This document shows positions 30,939 through 47,587 of a stretch of DNA of 64,000 nt, piece after piece. This DNA is from Coptis chinensis. Taxonomy: Eukaryota > Streptophyta > Magnoliopsida > Ranunculales > Ranunculaceae. The position numbers were made by a program, and so were the translations under genes. The stretch is from NCBI GenBank assembly GCA_015680905.1, contig CM027385.1:20156501-20220500 (forward strand), given 5' to 3'. Each line of letters opens with the position of its first letter. Position 1 is the stretch's first letter. The notes beneath the pieces are model-generated. The model did not search any database. It was not told where the DNA came from and saw only the letters and a list, made by a program, of their open reading frames with translations.

Positions 30939-33600
30939 GCATTGCTTGTCCTCAAGCAAATATGTGAAATTAAAATAAGTGACCAAAAATATATTCCTAA
31001 CTACTTTCGTTTCGCTGAGTGCGACTGCATTCACCATATGCAATAACACCTTAAACCACTAAGAATTCCCTAGTGGACGAGTTATAGCCTCATGAGAGTT
31101 TTCTAGAGAAGGTACTCACAAACTTCATTTATACTACAATGACTTAAGAAATAAAATTAATGTTTTCTTATTTATTCTCAGATATCTATACATCTCACTA
31201 GCAATGAATAAAGAATATTAAATTGGAAACCTAAGCTAATACGTACATAATTATCAATCATCCACATATAAATATATATATATATATATATATAATGAAC
31301 TATGTTATGAATGCAATAACAGATCCATTTCTGAAACTTTGGAATAGCGTCCTTAAGTAGGTCCTCACAAATATGTCAAGACAAAAATACCCTGATTTTC
31401 CACTCAAGTTTCACTCACTCCAGTGTGCAGTGGGCACACTTTTCCTCTCAATTTCATTGACATACAAAGGAGCCGAGGTCGATCAAACATATATGTCACT
31501 TACTATCACACCAACTTATTTCTAATTGAGCTAGAGGTCTTTATTAGGTGTTGTGGGGATTAGGTGATGGTTTAAGAAGGAAGGAAATGGATATTCAAAA
31601 GGACAAGTTTGAGAAAATAGGGTCTTCATATTATGTAACTAGAGAAAACCTTGCTTTTAACTTGCTTCTACACTTTGTTTCAATTCTTAGCCATTTTTTT
31701 CCCTTTTCTTTGGCTTTTGACTCATTTGATTCTGTTTTTGGAGTTCTAACTTTTTTTTTTTCTTTTCTTATTTGAAACAACTAACAAATTCTTGGTTTTC
31801 CACAGGACTTTCTCTTTTATTTATTCCATTTCATCCTACTTCTCAGACTCATTCAAAAATGGGTAAGCTGATTTTCTTTTTATTTTGTTTTTATAAAAGG
31901 GTAAATGATTTGTGAATTATGAAAAGGCTAAAGAAAGGCTCAGAGGGGCGACTAGCTGAAAATAATTTAACATAGGTTTGAATTTTTGGCTATATCGATC
32001 CAAAAATGGCATAAATTCTCGCTTAGGATATGATATAGTGATTAAGCAAGTGGATATGTGATTTCTCTATTTAGAATTTACTTCTCCCTTATGTCATTAC
32101 TCAAATATTTCACTCATATAAAGCTTTTAGGCTATATTCTCACAGGTTTTGTACAATAAGAATACTAGCCTAGATTTCAGAAACTTATTGCCAATACAAA
32201 CATAGATGCTTATGCAATATATTTATGGAAAGATGCAATGACTATTACCTACATATTAACCTAAGTTTCTAAAAACTATTCTAATTTTAGAGCTAACATG
32301 AAACTTCTAGACTATTATCAACACAGAAAAAGAAATCATACCAATATTCCTAAGTGTATAGTATAAATACTTTTTAATTATATTTTTAAAATTTTCTACT
32401 AGAAAGCAAGTGCATATATATATATATATATATATCATAATAGGAGCCTTAAATTACGCGTCTTTCTATGCCACCCCCAAACAAAAACATACTTTATCCT
32501 CAAAGTATAGAAATAAGAAGGATAGAAAATACCATGGAAATGCGTGAAAATTTTAGAGCATCTGCAAAACAAATTTAGATCATACTAATACAAGAAAAGA
32601 AAAAAAGACGCAACTCATATATGAGTTCCACCAGTTATGGGGATAACATGAAATAATAAATAGCGCTTGGGACATAAGCGGACTCTAACAAAAATAAAAT
32701 AATATCATACATTCACAAATCAAGCATGCGCCTATCGTGGCTCTTATCGGATTAGCTTCCGAAATTATGTGAAATAGTGAATTTCACGAAATTAAGGTAC
32801 CTAATTACATTATGAATCCCAATAAAACCAACAAGGCCTATGGATTCTATATTTCGATATTTATACATGCAATTTTAATATGTGAACGTACACTGTGCTA
32901 AAATTAAATATACCACCCCCAAACAATTTGGGAGAAAGGAGTTCATGAAATAATTTAATAGCACAATTAAATTATGTAACTAACCAATTTTTATGATTTT
33001 TAACATTTTATAAATAAAAGTGCGTAATTTACATACTAAAACTGCCTAATTTTTGCAAATGTTTCTATCCCACTCCAAAACAATCGAACGCTTTTTCCTC
33101 AAAGTGTAAAGGGATAATGAAAGAATTCACCATAGAAACGTGGCAAAAATTGGCAGCACCTGTAACAGAAATATTATAAAGATGATATGATAACATGAAA
33201 CACAATTAAACTGTTATGTACTAACTAACAAGGACTCTACTAGAGTAAACATGACAGATAAAGGGTGGCAAAAAGATTTAAAATAAAATACCAAAATATG
33301 CCACCCCCAAACAAAATTTGAAAACTCTTTTTAAGTTTGAAAATTTTTGTGGCCTATACTCCAGAAAGGTGGTATTTTACAAAAACTTGGGTCTTTTAAA
33401 GTTAGATACTTGAGACTTTATCTAATATATATGTACAATGCTCTTACAATATATCAACAACCAAAAAGGTTCTGGGTCTTTCCATAAATAATTAATATGG
33501 AATGCACCCCCAAATAGAATCAAGCACTAAGACTTTCTACTTTCTACAATGCAACTTAGCAGAATGAGAGTGAGATCTGATGGACCTAGAACCTAATCGA
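30939..33600. other. A2 internal 3' non-coding region
   Basis: No coding potential. The first 1.5 kb is homologous to A3 53027-54540, including long stretches such as CCCTAGTGGACGAGTTATAG near 31070. CCACCCCCAAACA blocks recur at about 32462, 32911 and 33299, with a variant at 33063. It also has AT microsatellites at 31272-31294 and 32408-32434. Confidence 0.75.
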
Positions 33601-34182
33601 GCGTGTACTCTTTTTTTCTTCTTTCAATGAAAGGGTGTCCAAGTGAATGATCGTGAGAAAATGGATAGTTGTGGCAAATATGTGGGATGTGGATAAGTTT
33701 TAAATGGAAGGAATGGAAAAAATGATAGCGTGGGTTTACCATAAAAGTTATTGGTAGCGTGAGTTCGTATTATCACACATCTGAAAAATGAAGGTATCAG
33801 GTGGTTCTTTAGGTAGTTCTTGAGAGGGTGGATCATCACAGACTCTTAGAAACTCGTCGAATTCTTCATCTAGGTTGTTCGCATCGACATAATTATGGTA
33901 TTCATCTCCATCTTTGAGGAATTCATCTATCTCGTCTATTGTGAGATTGACTCCATCTCTCACAGGGTCGAAAGACAGGGTGGAAAATTCTTTCTCTATT
34001 TTAGTTATGTTCAAGGAGTCAAAATTATGATCTTTGTCTTTTCTATAAGAGGGGTATCTATTGGTGTGGGGACGAGATCGTTAGAAGCACTAATGTGATA
34101 TACAAAGCTCTCAATGAACTTCACTTCTCCTTCTACAAGCAAACCTAGTTATCTTTGCTTTTGTCTAAATATGTTAACTTAC
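33601..34182 (-). pseudogene. A2 post-protease tail, left of CACTA-2
   Basis: The minus strand contains an acidic stretch (NNLDEEFDEFLRVCDD at about 33830-33890) that matches the corresponding A1 sequence near 8920-8980. The frame stops at 33748 and a downstream 71-codon frame is not convincing. The A2 coding sequence continues on the other side of CACTA-2 at 47588. Confidence 0.65.
34180..34182. repeat. CACTA-2 target-site duplication (left)
   Basis: TAC before the element; the right copy is 47588-47590. Three-base duplications are standard for CACTA elements. Confidence 0.85.
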
Positions 34183-34194
34183 CACTACAACAGA

Positions 34195-34920
34195 TCAGAG
34201 TTTTAGCGACGAAAAAAAGTGTCGGTAAAAGTAATAAAAACGTCGGTAATTGTTATTAGCGACGTTTATATGGTCGTCGCTCGATCGTCGCAAGAGGTAC
34301 AGTCGCTAAAGATCGGAAACTACAAAAAAAAAAGCTTCGGTGAATGGACAATATCAACGACATTTTAAAATGTCGGTAGTGCCCAAAATAATGTCGGTAT
34401 ATATATTTTTATTTGATTATTTAAAACGTGGCAAAAACTCTATTCTGGCGATGATTTAAAAAAACGTTGGTAATGAGGAGCACCACCGACGTTTTATATC
34501 GTGGCAAGAACACCTATTTTTCGTTATTAAAATTAGTATTACGACGTTATATATCGTTGCTAAAGATAGATTACTAGCGATGTTTTCTAAATCGTCGGTC
34601 ATATTCAATACTACCGACGTTCTATTTCGTGGCAAGAACACCAATTTTTCGTTACTTTAATTACTATTGCGACGTTATTTACCGTTGCTAAAGATTAACT
34701 TGTAGCGACGTTGTATATCTCGTCGTTGTAATCTTATACTACCGACGTTTTGTTTCGTGGCAAAATCACCAAATTTTTGGTTGCTAAATCCATATAGCGA
34801 CAATATTTACCGTCGCTGAAAATAAACCTGTAGCGACGCTTTTTAAATTTGTCGCAAATTATATGCTTATAGGAACGCTTGTTTTCACACTATAAATTTA
34901 TTTTTAGCGACACTAACAAA
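34195..34920. repeat. CACTA-2 left subterminal repeats, including three 128-bp units
   Basis: Units begin at 34485, 34613 and 34741 with ACCGACGTT and share TTCGTGGCAA and a following TTTACCGT(T/C)GCT block. TAGCGACG motifs are scattered from 34205. In CACTA elements such subterminal motifs bind the TNPA-type protein. Confidence 0.85.
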
Positions 34921-38524
<3,604 letters not shown>

Positions 38525-40803
38525 GACTTCTGTTGCTTGAGACACGAGACCACATATCTAACTTCTTTATATGCTTTTTCTTAACTGAAAAGTAGTTAGT
38601 AATAAGTGGGTGCCACTCACATTGAATTTTGAAATTTAATACGTAATAAGACTGTTGGCTTGTAAAACTACATTGAGGCAAACTAATTAACTGTATCAAT
38701 CTACTTTAGAGACTAGAGTAAAGTACATTGAAGCTACACTGCTTCAAAATATATACTCAATTTTTTTTTCCCCATAATGACTTTAATATACTCTAGATGT
38801 CTTAGAGCTTTCTTTCTTCAATGTAAACATGACAAGAGTACGATTCTATACTATCCTCCCTAAGATGATTTCTATGGACTAATTTCTAAAGCAATTCGGT
38901 GTACAAACAGAATATACTTCAATACTTTATTTGCTTGCCCAATCAAGCACCCATAAGCAAATTTATTGTAGTGATACTTCTAGGGGTGAGGTTGCAGAGG
39001 CAGCTACTTATTAGTTAGCATTCGTTCAATTCTAGCTAGTAGTCTATAGTGTGAAACTTTGACCAAATCACCGAATGATGCTTTATTTTCACAACCTCTC
39101 ATAAAAGAGTAAAAATCCAAACTATTATTGAATAGACCCAAATGTTATGTCCCCATCATATGTGCGCACGACTGACGTAGTAGCACCTGACTACCACAAA
39201 GAAGCGCAATTGATGGCAGGGGTGGATCTAGAATTGCCACTCAAGGGGGGCTGCTACTAGTAACATACACTTATAGGGATAAATAGAGTTCTCTCTTCTT
39301 TGAACAACCAAGAGACTGAACTAGTATTTCTTTTGCAACAATCTAAATTGGGAAATGATAGACTATTTTTCCAAACTAATCTATATCACCTTGTCTTTGC
39401 AAACGGCACAGTGCCTCGTAGATACACTCTTCAAAGTGAATTTCTTAGTCTCTAGACAATTAAGTCATCTCACTAAATGTATAAAGTCGATAATCTCAGT
39501 AAATTGTCTCCTATTTTCTAGACATGGTATCAAAGAGGATCAGATCCATCTCTGCTTTTCTGTTCCCCAAAATATAGGTGATTACCTAGATGAGATAAAA
39601 TTTGTTCTTGGGCTCATTTCCCAATACTAACATAACATGTGAAGTCTTAATCTCCAATAACATTTTGTCTCCCGCATTCGACTCTTTTTGATTGTTGAAG
39701 TATCAAAGGCCCATGTATAAGAACTTTGGTTTAAGTACCTAACATGTACGCATAAAATTGACGTGCAGACACTATGAAACACATACACCGAAACAGGACA
39801 TGGATAAGCCCTGACACGGGTATGCGAATACGACACTTTTCAAACAGTAAGATACGGCAATTCAAACAGATTAAGCAATAAGCAGCATAACTTCAGTTGG
39901 ATCCAATTCGACCTACTGTTTTGTTTTAAACGAGTGCATCCCTATTCTTAGTGAAAAAATATCAAAAAACGAATAAAAATACACAAATAGTGCCATGTGC
40001 ATGTCACAGGCATGTCCTTAGTGTGTCCCAAGCGTTCCCAAAGTTGTAAAAATATTCAAAGATTGGATACTTCAACCGGAGTATCGGATACATGTCGGAG
40101 GCAAATCGGGGAGTATCGATATCCAATACGTGTAGGACAAAGATAGTTTGCCTCTGAAGAAGTAGCTGTGCTTCATAGTGCAAAAGTAGCACACATATTG
40201 GTGACAGAGACACCAAGTACAATGCTTCCATTACCAAGAACAGAAACAATGGTGGATGTATTCTAGATCCAAAAAGACATAGTGGAACAGCTTGTGATCT
40301 TTGGGGTCAATGTTTGTCCCAGTAGAATGCTCCTTGCCCAATAAACATCTTTGTTGCTCTGCCTAAGTTTGTATCTCTCTCAACTATGATACGTCACAAG
40401 CATAGAAGAATATCTCTTTTTTTCTCCATGAGTCAAATAAATTTATTACATTAATATCACCAAATTTGGTTCTTTGTGGTTTGTACATATTACTCCTCAA
40501 AATCCCGACTGTAAAAACTGAGTACTTAACCTAGAATCTGAACACTCCACCAAGATTCCAATGCCTATGGAAAGCTTGAGAAGTCTATTTTCAGGAACAA
40601 CAACCGGTTTGTAAAACAAAGGAATGAGCAGAAAGTTATGTACAATCTACTAACGCATGGCAGAACCAACTAACCTAAACAATTGAAGGCATGAAAGAAA
40701 AATCCAATAAAACAACGAGGAAACATGGAGAGTTATTCAAAATCATGGCAGCAGGAAAACTAATTTCAAATGATAAAGGGAGCAAAAGTTGTTCGTACCA
40801 TAA
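38525..40803. other. CACTA-2 region between subtilase fragment and TNPA
   Basis: No convincing coding sequence. The first 200 bases may be captured 5' flank of the subtilase gene. 39780-40140 holds repeated GACACGGGTA/CGGATACATGTCGG-like words that resemble a dispersed plant repeat. Nothing else is identified. Confidence 0.4.
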
Positions 40804-41582
40804 TTAAGGAGCATTCTGGAACTTTGACATAAGGAAGTCCAATGCGCGTTGTTGCTCATCGATTCTTACCTTTCGGGCATCCATTTCCTGCTGTTGGGCA
40901 TTCATTCTCTCTTGTGTCGAATTACGCAACTCCTCAAGCTGGCTCTCCGCATCTGCTGCCCTCCTCCTCAGCTGAACTACGCAATTACGCAATTTAAATG
41001 AACTAATGCAAGGCATCTACCAATTAGTTAGTAAGCAATAATCTCACTCTCATAATTAACTCATTTGAAAAACATACCACATTTAAGCTCTTGAAATAGT
41101 AGTAATATAATAAACTCGCAAAGCTAAGAGATGAAATGCAATAATTAATATGTATTACTCATTTACCAAAACTTTTTCATGAAGAAGCGTTCTTGCATCA
41201 TCATCCACATCCTTCCACTTATGGGCAAAAGGGGGCATGTCATCCTTAGCTATCATGCCAAACTCATTAATCCATTTTTGGCCCCAATCACCTATAGGCC
41301 TCGCTTTCCCAGGAAGAATCTCTATTCTTGGTTTCCCGCCACCCCGCTTGATGTGTTTTGTAAGATATTTATTTTTTGCCCTTCCTCTAACCCTTTTACG
41401 ATTGGCTGCAGAAGCTATTTAGAACACAAAAAAAGAAAAATAGTCACAAGGAAGGTTAGGTATTTGTACGTAATAAAAAAGTAAAACAAATTAAAATAAT
41501 GAGTTTATCTCCCATACAAGAACCACCCTGACTGGATTGAGGCTGCTCACTAGCATATGGGCATCGAGGACGACCAGGTGCC
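40804..41582 (-). pseudogene. CACTA-2 TNPA-like gene, core missing
   Basis: Three exon-like blocks. The first starts at ATG 41582 with MAPGRPRCPYASEQPQSGW. The second (41170-41415) reads KRGGGKPRIEILPGKARPIG and WGQKWINEFGMIAKDDMPPF, typical of the N-terminal part of PF03004-type proteins. The third (40804-41016) is a predicted coiled coil rich in Gln/Glu/Arg (RRRAADAESQLEELRNSTQE), typical of the C-terminus. The central conserved block seen in CACTA-1 (19801-20535) is absent, so this is a deletion derivative or a short isoform. The protein class binds subterminal repeats and assists TNP2. Confidence 0.72.
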
Positions 41583-41726
41583 ATAACTACACAAGAGACA
41601 TGAAGGGTTAATCACAAATAATAAAACCACAATGTTAAATAGAACAAAAAGTTAGGGCGAGAAATATAGATTAGTTCAATAAGTGTCAGTAATGCAATCC
41701 CATAACATCAATAAGCAATAAATTGA

Positions 41727-41903
41727 TGGGTTAGATAGACTTAACCCCATTTGTAAGATCCAACGGTCAGATTTCTTCATCTGAAAAAAAAAAATCATCT
41801 CGTAGCCGTTGGATCTTGCAATTGGGGGAGTATCACTAATATTTTTGAAAATGGGGGGGTAACACTAATTGCAACTATTAATGGGGGTAAGTCTAACTAA
41901 CCC
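41727..41903. mobile_element. hAT-like MITE (177 bp)
   Basis: The ends are inverted: GGGTTAGATAGACTTA on the left, and on the right the complement of GGGTTAGTTAGACTTA. An inner inverted pair GATCCAACGG/CCGTTGGATC flanks a poly(A) run. It is flanked by 8-bp direct repeats TAAATTGA (41719-41726 and 41904-41911), the size made by hAT transposases. Non-coding, inserted between the TNP2 and TNPA-like genes. A partial relative lies at 50984-51062. Confidence 0.85.
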
Positions 41904-42113
41904 TAAATTGACAAATAACAATGATATACATTCAAAATGGATAATTATTTATTGAAAACCATAAATGGTAAATAAAAAGAAGAATAACTAAAAGAAAATT
42001 AATATTAGAAGAAAACTTAGAAGTGATATTATACTCATTCATGATTTATAATGTTATTACATGAACTTCTAATCAATGTCGGTATCACTATCACTAGAAG
42101 CATTCCCTTCTTC

Positions 42114-42838
42114 TTAAGTGTAATAGTCTAGTAATGTATCATCTTCTTCAACCTCAGAATCATCATCAATGAAGTCATTGCCTACAACCATCAGATTTTG
42201 ATTTACCACATTCTCATCAACTTCATCAGGCTCCACATCCTCCTTGTTTAATTGTACAAGTGTAACATCTTCGCTTTGGATTTCTTCCCTTCTAAGCTGC
42301 TCTTCTTGTTGATAAGCCTCATCATTATTATCTGGAGTAGTCACTTCATCTTTCTCTAGAACGTCATACACATTTCGATGAGTTACCTTTTGCACAACTT
42401 GCCAAGTACCACGCAATTTGGTATCTTCAAAATAGAAAACTTGAGTTGCTTGGGTCCCCAACACAAATGAGTCATCACTATACCACTTCTTTGAGACATT
42501 AACACTAGTGAAACTATCATCTATATTTATTCCCATCCTATTTCCAACATCCCACCAGTCACACTTGAAAAGAAAAACTCGGTTTCCAAATAGGTAATTT
42601 AGCTTTAAAACATCTGTTAGGACATCATAAAAGTCCATTTCTTTTGACTGGTGTTCTCCATTTACAACCACGCAACTATTCTGGGTTCGGAGTGTTGCCT
42701 CGCGGTCCTTGGTATGAAATCTAACTCCGTTAACAATGCAGCCACTATACCGAGTCACACGACGATCATGCCTACATGCTAATGAATGCAGTTCGTCGCT
42801 TGCTTCAGAAGATTTCTCTCTACGCATTACTTGCATCT
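42114..42838 (-). pseudogene. CACTA-2 transposase exon: DUF4216 domain and acidic tail
   Basis: Preceded by an ATATAG acceptor at 42838. It reads VTRYSGCIVNGVRFHTKDRE and TQNSCVVVNGE, then NRVFLFKCDWWDV and TQATQVFYFEDTKLRGTWQV, the DUF4216 signature. The last 90 residues are strongly acidic (DDDSEVEEDDTLLDYYT). This exon is open throughout. It is classed as pseudogene only because upstream exons carry a frameshift and stops. Confidence 0.9.
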
Positions 42839-45715
42839 ATATTGATAAAAAAAAATTTAATGCAAATACAAAATTCTCAAACTCAAGTAAAGGAACTACT
42901 TGAAAAACTCAACCAATACTTACGCATTTTTTAAACCATTCAGCAAAGTGTCGTTCTTGCCTTTCGTCTAATTCATGCGGACTTTGTCTTTTAAGCTCAA
43001 CCATATGTTGACTGTGTATTTAAAATAAAATATTAGATATATGTTCATATATAATAAATACAATGTCGAAGAACTAAGTTGGGGACTTACTCAAAATGTG
43101 AAGATATTTCTTCTAAATTATTCAACACATAGTATTGAGCCTTATTGAAATCCTTCGCACTAAGGTAGATAATTTAGGGAGCTCCTAATGGTCGAACCTT
43201 CTGTGTGAAAACATGCAACCCTTTGACTTGTTTAGAACGATCACCATCATAATTCCGCTCTTCACGATTGAAACGTGTTTCAATTCCTTCTAGATACATT
43301 GAGCAGAATGTGAGACATTCAGTGTCAATGTAGGCTTCAGCAATGGATCCTTCTGGGTGTGCTTTATTACGAACATATTTGTTGAGAGTTTTCAAAAACC
43401 TATTTAGACTTTAAACAAGTGAATTCCAAGTAGAAATATATAAGTGCAAACAAATTAAATTATAGCTAGCAAACATTGACCTCTCAATTGGATACATCCA
43501 CCGATACTGAACTGGTCCTCCAAGTATCGCCTCATATGGCAAGTGCACTGCTAAGTGGACCATGACATCAAAGAATGCTGGCGGAAATATTAACTCAAGC
43601 TTACAAAGTATCACAGCAATATCCTTTTCTAATCTCTCGAGCATTTCCAGTTTTAATGTCTTGCAACATAGTTCTTGAAAAAACAAATCCAACTCGGTTA
43701 ATGCACTTGATACATCACTAGCCAAGAAACCACGAAGTGCAACTGGGAGAATTCGTTGTAAAAGAACATGGAAATCATGACTCTTCATTCCAGATACTTT
43801 GCATTCTTTAACATTGACACATAGAGAAATGTTTGATGCATAACCATCCGGAAATTTTACCGTCTTCAACCATTCGCAGAAGCTCTTTCTCTCGGCAGGT
43901 GACAACGTATAACAAGAAGGGGGTATAACAAACTTATTACCCCTAGGAATCAGATGTAACTCTGGTCTAATACCCAATACTTCCAAGTCTATTCGAGCTT
44001 TCACTGAATCCTTTGTTTTTTCTAGGTGTAACAACGTTTCCATAACACTCTCACAAACGTTCTTTTCAATGTACATAACATCGAGGTTGTGCCGCAGATT
44101 AAGGCTTCGCCAATAAGGTAAACGAAAAAAAATGCTTCTCTTTGTCCAATTATACTCAGCCTCAGTACGCTTTCTCTTCTTGTTATTTGGATGTTTTCCA
44201 AATGTTTGTTCTTCGACATGCAGAAGTTGTAACCTCACATCTTCCCCACTTAATTTCTTTGGTTCAGACTTGCTACCACTAATTCCACCAGGTAATTGCT
44301 TGAGACGCTTTCTCAAAGGATGTCTTGGCCGCAAAAATCGGTCGTGGTTCATGTAACATTACTTATGCCCGTTCTTCCAGTCCAAAGAGAATGTATCCTT
44401 GTTACAATTCGGGCAAGCCACCTTACCTTTGGTGAACCAACCAGACAAATTTCCGTATGCAGGAAAGTCATTTATTGTCCACAATACTGCTGCATGCATT
44501 ACAAACATTTTATTTGTCGCCGCATCAAATGTCTCCACCCCATTTTGCCACAAGTCCAATAATTCTTCTATCAACGGTTGCATGTAAACATCAATATCAT
44601 TTCCAGGTGCTTTGCGCCCAGGTATAAGTAGATACATGAAAAGGAATGGTTCTTTCATACATTTCCAAGGCGGCAAATTATACGGCATAAGCATTATAGG
44701 CCACATGCTGTAAGTACTGCTCATGTCACCAAAAGGGTTAAACCCATCACTTGCAAGACCAAGCCGAACATTGTGAGGATCAGCAGCAAACCACGGATGT
44801 TCCTTGTCAAGGTCCTCCCAAACTTTTGAATCTGCCAGATGCCTAAGTACATTGCCCTCCCGAACTCGTTTGTCTTTGTGCCATCTCATGTCTTCAGCAG
44901 TCATTCTAGACATAAACAATCTCTGAAGCCTTGGTTTTAGTGGAAAGTGCCTCAAGACTTTCTGTGGTATCTTTTTACATTTCCCTTGATTAATTTTGTA
45001 CCTTGGTTCACCACAAATTGAACAACTTTCAAGATCTTGGTCTTCCTTCCAAAAGAGCATACAATCATTGATGCAAGCATGTATACAAACATAACCAAGT
45101 CCTAAGCCTCGCAATAACGTCTTGGCCTCGTAATGGGACTTCGGGAGTGTTTCACCATCTGGTAATGCATCCTTAAATAACTTGAGAACCATGTCAAACG
45201 ATTTATTGCTCCAACGGTTAATTATCTTCAGATGAAATAACTTTACGAGAAAATCCAACGTACTATATTTCTTGCAACCAGGAAACAAAGGCTTTTGAGC
45301 TTCATGCAAAAGTTTAGCAAATGGTTCTGGATTTCCATCTCTTGTAGTAGGAACATCAAATGCTTCTGAATGTTGCACTCTAGGCTCCAAAAATATCCCT
45401 AGGAATCGGTGCTACATCTGCAAGCAAGTCGTCCAACCCATGAAAATGTCCAACCGAACGATCATCATCATCATCACTCATTACTTGAAAAGGTTCACCA
45501 TGATGCACCCATCGAGTGTAATCTTTGTCGATACCCGAATCAAATAAATGATCTTTTACTACATCGATGTGCAGGTAATACCTATTCTTGCACTTCTTGC
45601 ATGGACACCGGCATCTATGTTTTTTGTCTAAATGATTGGTGGTAAGCGTAATAAAATCTTTAAGACCTTGAAAGTATTCAGGCCTATGCGGCATATTCAT
45701 CCAACTTTTATCCAT
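42839..45715 (-). pseudogene. CACTA-2 TNP2 transposase (Transpos_assoc, Transposase_21, DUF4218)
   Basis: Starts at ATG 45715 (MDKSWMNMPHRPEY). The N-terminal zinc-binding Transpos_assoc domain has CRCPCKKCKN. A one-base frameshift near 45385 is followed by the Transposase_21 domain (HPWFAADPHNVRLGLASDGF, NPFGDMSSTYSMWPIMLMPY, VACPNCNKDT). An in-frame stop lies near 44354, before CYMNHDRFL, and then RHNLDVMYIEKNVCESV. DUF4218 follows (MKSHDFHVLLQRILPVALRG, FDVMVHLAVHLP), with canonical splice sites near 43486, 43089 and 42923. A stop interrupts the 43080-43395 exon at about 43174. This enzyme cuts at the CACTA ends. The few lesions suggest recent inactivation. Confidence 0.93.
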
Positions 45716-47196
45716 ATCTGTTCCTATGCACAAAAGGTATTAAAACAAATTAATTAATGAGTTAAGTAGAAAATTGAGTACGTACTCCGCCAAGGAAAGT
45801 GAACCCAAAATCCAAATTGTGTAGAAACTAAAAAGCAGCTACTCACTTCCCATGGAATCTGAACTCCATGAAGGTAGCCCAACTTATTGCTTAACTAACC
45901 TATATACTTTCCAAATATTCAGCTACCACTTTAAACAACCACGCAAAAACTCATTTACTACTAGCTCAGGAAATAATAAATTGATATATGCTCTAAATAG
46001 CCAGTAAGCAAAAATAACATGATAAAAAAGAAAATATTCATAGGCCCAACAAGCAAAAAAAAATACCTGAACTGAAGCTAGCAAAAATGAAGTATATTCA
46101 CAGAGTCCAATAAGTGACCGAATGTTATTAGGTTTTATGGATACCAAAAGAGAGACATAATTGCTTGGATGTGTATGATTGCGTCATTAAAGCATTGTTA
46201 GGTAGAGGAGTGCAGGACTAGTGAACTAACTACTCATTATTATTGATATTAATAATCCTTTAGTTTAAGAAACAAACAAAGACAGATCTGTACCAAAAAG
46301 TTAATTGACGTGGGATGACATTTTATATCAAACTGATGTTAGTATAAATGTATAATAACAACTTCCCATGGAATGAATGAAAATATCCCAACAGCTTGCT
46401 TGTTAGTTGTTCTTACAGACTTACAACTATCATAAAATATATGATCCTTATGATCTCACTACGAAAAAGAATATTACAATTTCATTCCTCAAATGAATGC
46501 TTAGAAGGATAGTCTTACTATGCTACCTATAAAAAAAAAATAGTCTTACTATGCTCTACAATAAATTCACCAATAATGTTCTAATCTAAACAACCTTGAC
46601 GTGAGGTTCCCTTGTAGATAGCAAATTCTTGTAGTACAGTACAATAAAACCAATGTTTATCTTCTAACAAAATTTATGCACTTTCACGCATTTGTTCATA
46701 ATATTGCTTCCTAATACCAGAAAAAAGTTGCTTCTTTAATTTCTACAAACAAGTTTGATTAAAAATTCTTGATTCCAAACAAAAACAGCTTCAACGTTGT
46801 AGAAACAAAAAGAAAAATCATAGCTTTCATCGATTTTATCGGTAAACAAGTTCAAAGAATAATTTTTGCTTCATAACTTACCAGAAATTTGACTTGCTTT
46901 CTCTCAATGAAGGATGAAGGAGAAGGCAAAACCGAACCGGAAATAAAGGGCCTACAACAAAAGAGTTGAACTTGCAACAATTACAGAAGGTAGGAAGAGA
47001 AAGGGGGGTAAGAACAATCACAAAAATTTAAGAAAGGAGTACCTGGAAAGTAAATTGGAATTCGGAAGTGAGGAGAGAAGCTATGAGGTCTCCATCTTTT
47101 GTTCTTTTGTTTCCTTTAGTTTAGGGTTCTTTCCTCACTAATTATTTTTCCCGAAAGTTTCTTCCCTCTTTTTTTTTTGTGAAAAATCAAAGTATT
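45716..47196. other. CACTA-2 5' region upstream of TNP2
   Basis: Non-coding. It should contain the promoter and untranslated exons of the transposase gene (right end of the element). No TATA box or exon can be fixed with confidence. Confidence 0.45.
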
Positions 47197-47587
47197 TGGC
47201 GCTGGTTTTTACCGAACTTGCGCGCAAACGAAAACACAATTTCTGACGGTATACAATGTCGGTATAAACTACCAATTCCCACGATAGTTTGAAATATCGC
47301 TACTTTGATATCAGTACCGACGAAATAAATCATCGCCCTATGTAGAAACCTATTTCCGACGTTTTTATCATCGGCACTACACAGTTTCAACTCTATAAAA
47401 ATAAATTATTTTTAAAAAAATCACGAGAACACAATTTCCGAAGAAAAAAATGTCGCAAAAACTAATTTTCCCAGCTGAAACCAACAGACTATTAGGGACG
47501 ATGTAAACGTGCCAAAAGGTGCATTTCAGGGACGAAATAAAAATGTCAGTAAAAATTTTGTTGCTAAAAAACCTGTTTGTTGTGGTG
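47197..47587. repeat. CACTA-2 right subterminal repeats and TIR
   Basis: Contains CCGACGAAAT, CCGACGTTT and GGGACGA-type motifs related to those at the left end, then the terminal CACCACAACAAACAGG read inward. The terminal base triplet CAC is followed by C instead of T, a one-base deviation from the left TIR. Confidence 0.85.

Noticed and set aside
39780-40150. Possible second captured gene fragment in CACTA-2
   Set aside because: Repeated CGGATAC/GACACG words suggest a dispersed repeat, but no open frame or domain could be recognised.
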